Shown here piece by piece: positions 44,574-52,111 of a stretch of DNA of 64,000 nt. The stretch spans positions 372,001 to 436,000 of the forward strand of contig NZ_PKOJ01000001.1 in NCBI RefSeq assembly GCF_002860325.1, in the 5' to 3' direction. The notes beneath the pieces are model-generated. The model searched no databases, was not told where the DNA came from, and was given only the letters and a program-made list of their open reading frames with translations. Source of the DNA: Neptunicoccus cionae. Its GTDB lineage: Bacteria > Pseudomonadota > Alphaproteobacteria > Rhodobacterales > Rhodobacteraceae. The stretch's first letter is position 1. Every line of letters begins with the position of its first letter. Position numbers and translations under genes: made by a program.

Positions 44574-45497
44574 CTAGTCCCGCATCCCTTCCAGCGTGGA
44601 GGTCAAGCTGTCCGCCAGCGCCTGTGCGGCTTCTGTGACCTGACCTTTCGGCCGTGACACAAGGTTCAGGCGCCGCATGCTCAGGCCCGGATCGGCGAGC
44701 GGTATGAACACCAGTTGCCCGCGCGCGATTTCGGTTTGTACGCCCATCTTGGTTTGCAGGATCGTGCCGAGCCCCCGTGTCGCCAGATCAATCATCAAGC
44801 TGATGGAGTTGGTACGTGTCCGGCGGGAGAATTCGACGAAGGCGCCGGAAAACATCTGCTCGACCGAGCTTCCAAGCGACAGGGATCCATCGGACAGGAT
44901 GATCCTTTCCCCAGCCAGATCATAGCTTCGCAGCTTGCCCTGCAGTTTTGTTAGCGGGCTACCTGGGGGGACCAGAACGCCAAGGGGCAGGGAAATTGCA
45001 GAAAGTCTGCGGGCATTTCTGGGAACCCGCACATCAAAGGCAAGGGCGATATCTGCTTCCCCCTGATGTACCATATCCACCGCATCCTGCGAACCGACGA
45101 CCTGCACATCTACACTGATTTCAGGGTGACGGACCCAAAATCCCGCGAGCACATCCATAAGGATTCCGCGGGCGGCGCTTTCGATGACAGCAACAGTCAC
45201 CGTGCCGCGCCGTAGCCCCCGCATGTCGCTGATTTCTGTCAGTGCGCGGTTCATCTCGCTGGAGGACTGCTTGAGATGATATTCAAGCAATTCACCCGCA
45301 GACGTCAGCCGCAAACGCTGTTTTGTCCGGTCAAACAGGGGCGTTCCCAGATCATCTTCCAGCTGTTTGATGGAACGGGAAATAGACGATGGTGCAACAT
45401 TCAGCGTAAGGGCAGCCTGACGGATAGACCCCAAACGCGCCACGAGGGAAAAATGGTAAACGCGGGAGGAAACCAGACCAAGGCGATGTAAATCCAC
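44574..45497 (-). CDS. LysR-family transcriptional regulator
   Basis: 307 residues from a GTG start at 45497, supported by GGAG at the right distance, which overlaps the stop codon of the GST-like gene (TAGGAG). The alternative at 45572 lies inside that gene. Helix-turn-helix: LGSIRQAALTLNVAPSSISRSIKQLEDDLGTPLFDR. The effector domain is standard (TVAVIESAARGILMDVLAGF and ADIALAFDVRV). It is encoded in the same direction as the genes it probably controls, which is unusual for LysR genes, and would give autoregulation with the operon. Its ligand may be a purine or a pathway intermediate. Confidence 0.9.
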   Translation of the reverse strand: MDLHRLGLVSSRVYHFSLVARLGSIRQAALTLNVAPSSISRSIKQLEDDLGTPLFDRTKQRLRLTSAGELLEYHLKQSSSEMNRALTEISDMRGLRRGTVTVAVIESAARGILMDVLAGFWVRHPEISVDVQVVGSQDAVDMVHQGEADIALAFDVRVPRNARRLSAISLPLGVLVPPGSPLTKLQGKLRSYDLAGERIILSDGSLSLGSSVEQMFSGAFVEFSRRTRTNSISLMIDLATRGLGTILQTKMGVQTEIARGQLVFIPLADPGLSMRRLNLVSRPKGQVTEAAQALADSLTSTLEGMRD

Positions 45498-45505
45498 GGG
45501 GACTC

Positions 45506-46126
45506 CTAGTGATAATCCGGTATGCCCGGCATCGTAATGAAGCCGGGGAGCGTTCGTATCTGGCGCGCCCAAAGACGCGCGGCGGGAAACTCATCATGGT
45601 CGAGATTAAAGTCCCTGCACAGGGCAAATGCAGGGAACAGAGCAATATCTGCAAGGCTGGGAGACTTGCCTGCGACGTAAATTTCGCCCCGGAGGGACTG
45701 TCGGGTCAGGTGGTCGTCAAGAATGCGAAAAAGCTGCCTTGCTTTGGCACGCAATACTGCAACGTCCCCCGGCGCATCCAGCAAAGCAACTGCACGGGCC
45801 TCGGTTGCGACTGACAGGTCTTGGCAAGCAAAACCAAGCCAGTCCATCATGCGCGCCCGTTCTGCACTGTCTTTCGGAATGAAACGTTTTTGCGCATCCT
45901 GTTCTGCAACATATATCAGAATGGCTGAAAGGTTTCGCAGGCAAAGCTCCCCGTCTTCCAGAATGGGAAGGCGCCCCAGAGGGTTCAGCTTCAGGTAAGG
46001 GGCGGATTTTTCCTCGGCTCCGGGAAAGGCGTTTACGTTCACGAGTTCCAGCGATTGCTCCGTGCAGGACGCCAGAAGACGCACGCGGAAGCAATCTTCA
46101 TAAAGGTCGTAGTTGTGCAGGATCAT
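45506..46126 (-). CDS. Glutathione S-transferase-like protein (NdmE-like partner candidate)
   Basis: 206 residues. Thioredoxin-like N-domain: MILHNYDLYEDCFRVRLLAS, then YLKLNPLGRLPILEDGELCL, with the cis-proline and the following strand of GSTs; the usual ES pair binding glutathione is replaced by NLSAIL. The C-terminal all-helical domain ends with GKSPSLADIALFPAFAL, the GST N-capping box. In the caffeine degrader system NdmE is a GST-like protein needed to assemble NdmC with the Rieske-bearing reductase. Here the gene overlaps the Rieske gene by four bases, which fits a structural role in the same complex. A true transferase is the alternative. Confidence 0.82.
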   Translation of the reverse strand: MILHNYDLYEDCFRVRLLASCTEQSLELVNVNAFPGAEEKSAPYLKLNPLGRLPILEDGELCLRNLSAILIYVAEQDAQKRFIPKDSAERARMMDWLGFACQDLSVATEARAVALLDAPGDVAVLRAKARQLFRILDDHLTRQSLRGEIYVAGKSPSLADIALFPAFALCRDFNLDHDEFPAARLWARQIRTLPGFITMPGIPDYH

Positions 46127-46806
46127 GCGGCGGCCTCCAGTTGTTCAACACTCCGCCGCAGGTCTTCGCACCAGTCGAGCAGGGCTTCTCTGGTCGCTAT
46201 TGTCGTATCCTGCGGCACGGCAATATGCAGCGCACATCGTCCTTCGGAAATCTGCTGCAGGCCGACTGTCACAACTGTGCTCTCCAGCTTTACCGTTGTG
46301 AAATTGCTGTTGGTCTCATTGTTGCCTGCGGGGGTACTGCCGTGTTGCTCCAGCGCGCCGGATACCTGTGCAACGGGCGCATCTATGTAAACAGAACGAA
46401 CCCCTTCCAGCGCGGGCAGGTCGGGTGGTGAATCCTGTTCCAAAGTGCCAAGGGGTGTGTAGGCCCAGATCATGCCGCCTGTTTCTGTCGTGCCATAGCG
46501 CGAGATACAAATCGATTTGGGAACCTCCAGTTCGGGGTGGGCCGGAACATACTGGCAGGTGCCGCTCGTGTCGTATTCCCACCCGTGGTAAAGGCAGGCA
46601 ATGTGATCGCCCCGCACGAAGCCGAAGCTCATCTTCATGCCACGATGGGGGCAGCGGTCCTCCCATGCGTGGGCCTTTCCGGCAGTATCCCGCCACACAA
46701 CGATTTCTGCATCGTTCACAACTGTTCCTGCGGATGTCCCTGCTTCGATCATATTCGACAAGGCAACCGGAACCCATTGCGAAGGGGCGCTCCCTGTTTG
46801 CGTCAT
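46123..46806 (-). CDS. Stand-alone Rieske [2Fe-2S] protein (oxygenase electron carrier)
   Basis: 227 residues from the ATG at 46806, with AAGGA upstream. A complete Rieske motif of the oxygenase type is present: CPHRG (Cys52, His54) and CLYHGW (Cys71, His74), spaced as in ring-hydroxylating oxygenases. After the cluster domain (to about residue 130) comes a 100-residue tail with no catalytic Dx2Hx4H motif. The Rieske domain is therefore split from both catalytic subunits encoded in the cluster (39619-40458, 53537-54421), which lack it. It overlaps the preceding small gene and the following GST-like gene by four bases each. No reductase is fused to it or encoded nearby. Confidence 0.88.
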   Translation of the reverse strand: MTQTGSAPSQWVPVALSNMIEAGTSAGTVVNDAEIVVWRDTAGKAHAWEDRCPHRGMKMSFGFVRGDHIACLYHGWEYDTSGTCQYVPAHPELEVPKSICISRYGTTETGGMIWAYTPLGTLEQDSPPDLPALEGVRSVYIDAPVAQVSGALEQHGSTPAGNNETNSNFTTVKLESTVVTVGLQQISEGRCALHIAVPQDTTIATREALLDWCEDLRRSVEQLEAAA

Positions 46807-47087
46807 TGTGACTTTCCTTTTTCTGACTGTGTTCCAACCCGCTGCACGTCCCGAACCACGCAATCCGGCGGCCCGAGACTCAGTGCCATTTCAAAAGCGT
46901 CCACCAGATCGGTCTGTCCGGTAACCCGCATTCGTGCTTCTGTATTGTTCTGGAACTGCGTCTCCAGTTGCAGTGACAGTCGCTTTGCGCGGTGTTGCGC
47001 AAACTCAAGAAAGCTCTGCGCTGGCAGGGTGCCCCTGAATGAGAATGTGACCTGTTCGGTTTTCATCTGCGCCTGTAAAGCCTTCAT
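46803..47087 (-). CDS. Small acylphosphatase-like protein, probably non-catalytic
   Basis: 94 residues from the ATG at 47087 (AGGGG upstream); an ATG at 47066 is an alternative. The pattern FSFRGTLPAQSFLEFAQHRA then VTGQTDLVDAFEMALSLGPP follows the acylphosphatase fold (VxGxVQGVGFR, then the G...GP segment). The catalytic arginine of that motif appears replaced by leucine, whereas the asparagine (QNN) may remain. It is the first gene of the left train and overlaps the Rieske gene by four bases. A regulatory, scaffold or electron-transfer partner role is possible; I know of no experimental precedent. Confidence 0.65.
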   Translation of the reverse strand: MKALQAQMKTEQVTFSFRGTLPAQSFLEFAQHRAKRLSLQLETQFQNNTEARMRVTGQTDLVDAFEMALSLGPPDCVVRDVQRVGTQSEKGKSQ

Positions 47088-47092
47088 AAAAG

Positions 47093-47109
47093 CCCCTGAA
47101 ATCAAGGGG
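47093..47109 (-). other. Hairpin covering the ribosome-binding site of the left train
   Basis: Arms CCCCT and AGGGG with a 7-base loop. On the minus-strand message the AGGGG arm is also the Shine-Dalgarno for the gene starting at 47087, so folding would block translation of the first gene of the left train. The stem is short (5 bp). Confidence 0.35.
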
Positions 47110-47168
47110 CAGCGGTTGGGTTTTCTGTATTCCGACACACTAAGAGAGCGGAAAATCCCTGCCGTCAA

Positions 47169-47420
47169 GTGTTGTTATGAACGCAACATTAAGGTGCAAA
47201 ATTTACCACTATTCAGCATCGTTTAGTTTTGGAAACGTGGGACCACTCGCAAATGAGGGAATGGGCAGTCCGGCCCTTTACCGCAGCGGGTGTTGATGCA
47301 AGGCACCGGTAGAACTGGCCTGTGTCGCGCATTCTATCCAAACGCGTTCAGTCGCGGTCCGCACCCGGAGCACCAGAAAAACGGGGCGGACATATTCCAA
47401 CAGACAAGAGGTTCCTCCCG
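47169..47420. promoter_or_regulatory. Divergent control region of the purine-type cluster
   Basis: About 250-330 bases between the acylphosphatase-like gene and the binding-protein gene must hold promoters for both trains. GTTG-N9-CAAC (47171-47187) is a LysR-like dyad, and TGTTGCGTTCA on its minus strand matches the site at 44495. No other repeat stands out. A TTG-started open frame from 47322 is an upstream extension of the binding-protein gene, not a gene. Confidence 0.5.
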
Positions 47421-48545
47421 ATGATTTCCACCAAGTCCCTATCCCGCCGCGGCTTCCTGAACATGGGTGTTGCAGCCGGCGCAGGGTATCTGCTGCCCAA
47501 GACGGGCTTGATCAGCCCCGCCCATGCCGCCACCCCGCTTGCTCCTGTCGCCGAAGAAGATGCTCACATCGCTTTCGGTCACACTGGCCCGACCTCTGAC
47601 GAGGGTTGGACCTGGGCCCATGACCAAGGCATGAAAGCGGTTGAGGCCGCCTTCCCGAAACTGCGCACATCCTATGTGGAAAGCATTCCATATTCCGCCG
47701 ATGCCACACGTATTTTCCGCCAGTTCGTCGCGGATGACGCGAATATGGTTTTCGCGACCTCGAACTATGGCGATTTCCTGTACGATGTTGCCAATCGCGC
47801 CCCTGACGTTGCTTTTTACGAATGTGACGGCCGAAGCCCGCTTGAAAATCTCGGGACCTTCTATCTGTCGCACTGGTATCCGTCTTATGTGGCTGGTATT
47901 GCCGCTGGTGCGATGTCGCCTTCGGGTAAACTCGGCTATGTTGCTTCTTTCCCGGTGCCTTCGGTTTATTCCGGAACCAATGCCTTCCTGATGGGCGCGC
48001 GTTCGGTTAACCCCGAAGCCACGTTGCAGGCGATTGTAATCAACAGCTGGTTTGACCCGCAGGCGGCAACGCAGGCCGGTACGGCCCTGATCGATAACGG
48101 TTGCGATGTGTTGTTCGGAATCATGGATGAGGCCGGCTATCTGCAAGTTGCGGAAGAACGCGGCGCCAAGGCAGTAATGTGGAACACCGACCTGCGCCGC
48201 TATGGTCCGAACGCCTATATCTCCTCGATCATCGTGGATTTCAAAGACTTCTACGTAGAGCAAGTCCGCCGCCGTCTGGCCGGTGAATGGACGCCAACAC
48301 AGGATCTTCTGCCCTTCGGAAACGGTGTCGATGTGGATGCCTGGGGCGAAAGCGTACCTGCCGAGGTTGCTGCCAAAGCCGATGCTGTCAAAGCCTCTAT
48401 TCTGGACGGGTCTTTCAATCCGTTCGTAGGCGAGCTCAAGGATACCAAAGGCAACGTGAAAGTCGCCAAAGGTGCAACCATGAGCGAGCAGGAGCTTTAT
48501 CACTGGAACTGGTCCATCGAGGGTGTTTCCGGACTGGACAGCTAG
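47421..48545 (+). CDS. BMP/PnrA-family ABC transporter substrate-binding protein (nucleoside/purine type)
   Basis: 374 residues from the ATG at 47421, behind AGAGG. The N-terminus SRRGFLNMGVAAGAGYLLPK is a twin-arginine signal with cleavage near AHA-ATP, so the receptor is exported folded. The Bmp domain is typical (AFGHTGPTSDEGWTWAHDQG; ADDANMVFATSNYGDFLYDV; GAMSPSGKLGYVASFPVPSV). Family members bind purine nucleosides, bases or related heterocycles. It heads the right-hand train (transporter, deaminases and an oxygenase subunit) and is divergent from the Rieske operon, so it probably imports the same substrate. The ligand is not resolved. Confidence 0.9.
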   Translation: MISTKSLSRRGFLNMGVAAGAGYLLPKTGLISPAHAATPLAPVAEEDAHIAFGHTGPTSDEGWTWAHDQGMKAVEAAFPKLRTSYVESIPYSADATRIFRQFVADDANMVFATSNYGDFLYDVANRAPDVAFYECDGRSPLENLGTFYLSHWYPSYVAGIAAGAMSPSGKLGYVASFPVPSVYSGTNAFLMGARSVNPEATLQAIVINSWFDPQAATQAGTALIDNGCDVLFGIMDEAGYLQVAEERGAKAVMWNTDLRRYGPNAYISSIIVDFKDFYVEQVRRRLAGEWTPTQDLLPFGNGVDVDAWGESVPAEVAAKADAVKASILDGSFNPFVGELKDTKGNVKVAKGATMSEQELYHWNWSIEGVSGLDS

Positions 48546-48550
48546 GAACC

Positions 48551-50122
48551 ATGCGAGACAGTGCATCCGTTCAGCAGCGTCTCGGGCTAACGCCCGGGAC
48601 GCCACCAATTCTTTCGCTGAAAAGCGTGAGCAAGTACTTCCCTGGTGTTATCGCCAATGAGTCAGTTGATCTTGACGTGTATCCGGGCGAAATTCACGCC
48701 CTTCTCGGGGAAAACGGCGCGGGGAAATCCACGCTGATGAATATTGTTACCGGCATCTACAAGATGGATGCAGGTGAATTGATTGTGGATGGTCGCAGGC
48801 GGGATTTTTCGTCACCTACCGATGCGATTGAGGCCGGTATCGGCATGGTGCACCAGCATTTTAAACTGGTGCGGGCCTTTACTGTCGCTGAAAACATCCA
48901 TTTGGGATGGCCTGAAACCCCAAAGCGCATATCGCGTAACAGTCTGGAAACCCGCACAGCCCAACTTGCAACGGATTTGGGGCTTGCCGTTAATCCCAAG
49001 GCAGTGGTTGCGGACCTGTCTACCGGAGAACAGCAAAGGGTCGAAATCCTGCGCGTGCTGGCCCGCGATGCCAAATTGTTGATCCTTGATGAACCGACAG
49101 CCGTTCTGACACCGCAGGAAGCGAGAGAATTGTTCACCGCCTTGCGCGCCTTCACCGCGCGGGGGAACGCGGTGATTTTTATTTCCCATAAACTTGAAGA
49201 AGTGCTCGAAATTTCCGACCGCATCACTGTTTTGCGCAATGGCGAAAAAGTCGCCACAGAGTGGACAAAGGACTGTACAGAGAAAAGCCTTGCGCAATTG
49301 ATGGTCGGGCGGGAGATTGTGCTGACCGAGACCCACAAGAAATCGGCAATTCGCGTAAAAGCTGCTCCTGTTCTCAGCCTGTCAGACGTCAGCCTCAAGG
49401 GAGAGCAGGACACGGTTCTGAAGAATATTTCCTTCGACCTTTATCCGGGGGAAATTCTGGGCATTGCAGGGGTCGCCGGTAATGGCCAACGGGAACTGAC
49501 ATATGTCATTTCCGGCCTGTCGCAGCCCAGTTCCGGCAAGATTGTATTGGATGGTGAAGACGTCACACGCGCTGGTGCCCGTGCGCTTGCGCAAAAAGGC
49601 ATCGGGCATATCCCCGAAGACCGGCTGCATTCCGGTATGGCCCCAACGCTTTCGATCACCGACAACGCGGTTTTGCGTGAATACGGGGCGCCGCCCCTGT
49701 CCCGCAAGGGATGGTTCTCTCCAAGGGGAGCAGCCAATCTCGCGCGGGAGATTGCAAGTATCGCCGAAGTGATGGTGCCCGATTTCAACATGCCAGCGCG
49801 GAACCTGTCGGGTGGCAACCAGCAACGGCTGGTGGCACGTCGGGAGATGCGTATTGCGGAGCGAATCCTGATCGCTGCCTATCCGTCCCGTGGTCTGGAT
49901 GTGGGCGCTATCAACACGATGATGCGCTATTTTCTGGAACTGCGCGACAGCGGTGTAGCGGTGGTTCTTATCTCAGAGGAGTTGGAAGAGTTGCTGAGTT
50001 TTTCGGACCGGATTGCTGTCATGTTCCACGGAGAAATAATGGGAACCTGCCCGACAGACAAAGCAGACGCCGAAACAATCGGCCTGATGATGGGCGGCAC
50101 ACGTCAGGAGGATCTGCCATGA
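48551..50122 (+). CDS. ABC transporter ATPase, duplicated (YufO/RbsA-like)
   Basis: 523 residues, two fused ABC domains. First: GENGAGKSTLM (Walker A), DLSTGEQQRVEILRVLARD (signature), LLILDEPTAVLTPQEA (Walker B). Second: GVAGNGQRELTY, the degenerate Walker A seen in this family, LSGGNQQRLVARREM, AYPSRGLDVGAI. This architecture drives BMP-type nucleoside importers. The start at 48551, five bases after the binding-protein stop, is chosen; a frame back to 48287 lies inside that gene. It overlaps the first permease gene by four bases. Confidence 0.93.
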   Translation: MRDSASVQQRLGLTPGTPPILSLKSVSKYFPGVIANESVDLDVYPGEIHALLGENGAGKSTLMNIVTGIYKMDAGELIVDGRRRDFSSPTDAIEAGIGMVHQHFKLVRAFTVAENIHLGWPETPKRISRNSLETRTAQLATDLGLAVNPKAVVADLSTGEQQRVEILRVLARDAKLLILDEPTAVLTPQEARELFTALRAFTARGNAVIFISHKLEEVLEISDRITVLRNGEKVATEWTKDCTEKSLAQLMVGREIVLTETHKKSAIRVKAAPVLSLSDVSLKGEQDTVLKNISFDLYPGEILGIAGVAGNGQRELTYVISGLSQPSSGKIVLDGEDVTRAGARALAQKGIGHIPEDRLHSGMAPTLSITDNAVLREYGAPPLSRKGWFSPRGAANLAREIASIAEVMVPDFNMPARNLSGGNQQRLVARREMRIAERILIAAYPSRGLDVGAINTMMRYFLELRDSGVAVVLISEELEELLSFSDRIAVMFHGEIMGTCPTDKADAETIGLMMGGTRQEDLP

Positions 50123-51174
50123 CTTCGATGCGTCTGCAACGTATGCCTCTGGCGCCGCCCCGCGTGGCTTTTGCATTGCGCGTGCTGTCTGTCGTTCTGG
50201 CTATCCTGACGGCCGCGCTGGTTTTATGGGGTTCGGGGCACAATCCGCTGGCGCTGGGCGCGAAGGTAATATCCTCGACCTTTGGCAGTTCCTTCGGGCT
50301 GGAAGATCTGTCGCTTTTGTTTTCTCCGCTGATCTATTGCGGCTTGTCGGTTGCGGTGGCTCTGCGCATCGGGGCGTGGAACATCGGGGCTGAAGGGCAG
50401 TTCAATTTTGGCGCGCTCTGTGCCACCGGCGTTGCGCTGTTCGTATCCGGGCCGGTCTGGGTTATCCTGCCTCTGATGGGGGTGGCCGGCATGATTGGCG
50501 GCGCGCTCTGGATTCTGGTTCCGACACTGGCGCGGGCTTACGCGGACGTTTCAGAGCTGATTACCACGCTATTGATGAACTTTGTCGCAATGCTGCTGGT
50601 CTATTGGCTCGCGACCGGACCGTGGCTTGATCCGTCGGGCATGGCGCTGGCGACGACATCCCGTTTGCCGGTTTCGGTGCCGGCCTTTTGGGGCATCGTG
50701 CATTGGGGTCTTCCAATCGCAATACTCATCGCGATCGCATTGTCCCTGTTCGTGACATACACCCGTTGGGGCTATGAGGTGCGGATCGCAGGGGCCAATC
50801 CGGGTGCCGCACGCTATGCGGGTATGCCGGTGCGCACCCAACTGATCGGGATCATGCTGCTGTCCGGCGCGCTGGCAGGGCTGGGTGGTATGATGGAAGT
50901 GGCGGGCACTGTGGGGCGGTTGCAGGGCGGCATTTCCAACAACTACGGATACATCGGCATCATGGTTGCGGTTCTTGCGCGGGCTGCCCCTATCGGCGTT
51001 CTGGCTACGGCGTTTTTCATGGCGGTCTTGCTCAATGGCGGGATCGTGCTCCAGTCACAGGGTCTGACGACCCATACTGTTCTGGCCGTGACCGGCCTGA
51101 TCCTTCTCTATGCGGCTATCGGGGACGAAGCGGCCCATTACAAAATTTTGCGCACCAAAGCGAAGGACGGCTGA
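50119..51174 (+). CDS. ABC transporter permease 1 (YufP-like, BMP importer)
   Basis: 351 residues with about ten hydrophobic helices. AALVLWGSGHNPLALGAKVI at the start and GAWNIGAEGQFNFGALCA are typical of BPD-transporter permeases of the branched-chain/ribose/nucleoside class, as is GANPGAARYAGM, a cytoplasmic loop contacting the ATPase. It starts inside the ATPase gene (ATGA overlap) with AGGAGG upstream. The partner permease gene begins one base after its stop codon. Confidence 0.92.
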   Translation: MTSMRLQRMPLAPPRVAFALRVLSVVLAILTAALVLWGSGHNPLALGAKVISSTFGSSFGLEDLSLLFSPLIYCGLSVAVALRIGAWNIGAEGQFNFGALCATGVALFVSGPVWVILPLMGVAGMIGGALWILVPTLARAYADVSELITTLLMNFVAMLLVYWLATGPWLDPSGMALATTSRLPVSVPAFWGIVHWGLPIAILIAIALSLFVTYTRWGYEVRIAGANPGAARYAGMPVRTQLIGIMLLSGALAGLGGMMEVAGTVGRLQGGISNNYGYIGIMVAVLARAAPIGVLATAFFMAVLLNGGIVLQSQGLTTHTVLAVTGLILLYAAIGDEAAHYKILRTKAKDG

Positions 51175-51175
51175 C

Positions 51176-52111
51176 ATGGATATTCTTGCAGGTCTCATAC
51201 AAACCGCGTTTCTGGCTGGTGGTGTTCTTGCCCTTGCCGCGCTCGGTGAAGTGCTCGCAGAACGGGTCGGCGTTGTTAACCTTGGTGTTGAAGGGCTCAT
51301 TGCCTTGGGGGCGATGTCTGCCGTCGTGACTGTGGTGAGCACGGGGTCGCCGTGGCTTGGCCTTGGTGTTGCCCTGCTTGTAGGGTTGCTCTCGGGTATG
51401 GTGTTCGCAACGGCCACAGTTGTTGTGCGCGCCAACCAAATCCTCTGCGGTCTTGCTCTTACTTATATCGGAACGGGTATGGCGGCGACGATCGGCAAAC
51501 CGTTTTCCGGCACGCCAGTGCCCGAAACGTTTTCCCCCCTTCACATACCGGTCCTGTCCGATCTGCCCTTCTTCGGACGGGCGTTGTTTAGCCATAACAT
51601 CCTGATCTATGTAATCTTTCTTATTTTGCCTTTGGCGCTGCATTACATGATGTTTTATACGCGGCACGGTTTGAACATGCGGGCTGTCGGGGAAAATCCG
51701 GCCGCTGCAGACGCCGCCGGCATTCCGGTGATGAAGATGCGTTTCTGGTATACTTCTCTGGGCGCTGCTCTTGCGTCAGGGGCCGGGGGCTACCTGACAC
51801 TGACCTTTGTGCCAAGCTGGTCGGAGGGAGTGGTCGCGGGGCGGGGCTGGATCGCAGTCGCTCTAGTGATTTTCGCAGGGTTCCGGCCGATCAACGCAGT
51901 ACTGGCTGGTTTGTTGTTCGGATTTGTCACCGGACTCGGCTTTGTCGGGCAGGCACGCAACTGGCCTGTCGCGGCCTCTATACTGTCCATGTTGCCCTAT
52001 CTCGGGACAATGGCGCTGATGATCCTGCCTGTGGTCACATGGCAAAGAATGCGCCGCCTGATGGCTGCCCCTGATGGCATAACAGCCCCCTATTTCAGAG
52101 ACCAAAGATGA
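51176..52111 (+). CDS. ABC transporter permease 2 (YufQ-like, BMP importer)
   Basis: 311 residues, eight to nine membrane helices. EVLAERVGVVNLGVEGLIALGA is the family signature and NMRAVGENPAAADAAGIPVM the coupling loop. GAAREA-like loop and size match the second permease of BMP-type systems. It has GAAGGA upstream, follows the first permease by one base and overlaps the 8-oxoguanine deaminase-like gene by four bases, so import and deamination are produced together. Confidence 0.92.
   Translation: MDILAGLIQTAFLAGGVLALAALGEVLAERVGVVNLGVEGLIALGAMSAVVTVVSTGSPWLGLGVALLVGLLSGMVFATATVVVRANQILCGLALTYIGTGMAATIGKPFSGTPVPETFSPLHIPVLSDLPFFGRALFSHNILIYVIFLILPLALHYMMFYTRHGLNMRAVGENPAAADAAGIPVMKMRFWYTSLGAALASGAGGYLTLTFVPSWSEGVVAGRGWIAVALVIFAGFRPINAVLAGLLFGFVTGLGFVGQARNWPVAASILSMLPYLGTMALMILPVVTWQRMRRLMAAPDGITAPYFRDQR

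Noticed and set aside
46123-46806. Complete aromatic ring-hydroxylating alpha subunit
   Set aside because: The protein has the Rieske motif but no Dx2Hx4H iron motif and is too short (227 residues).
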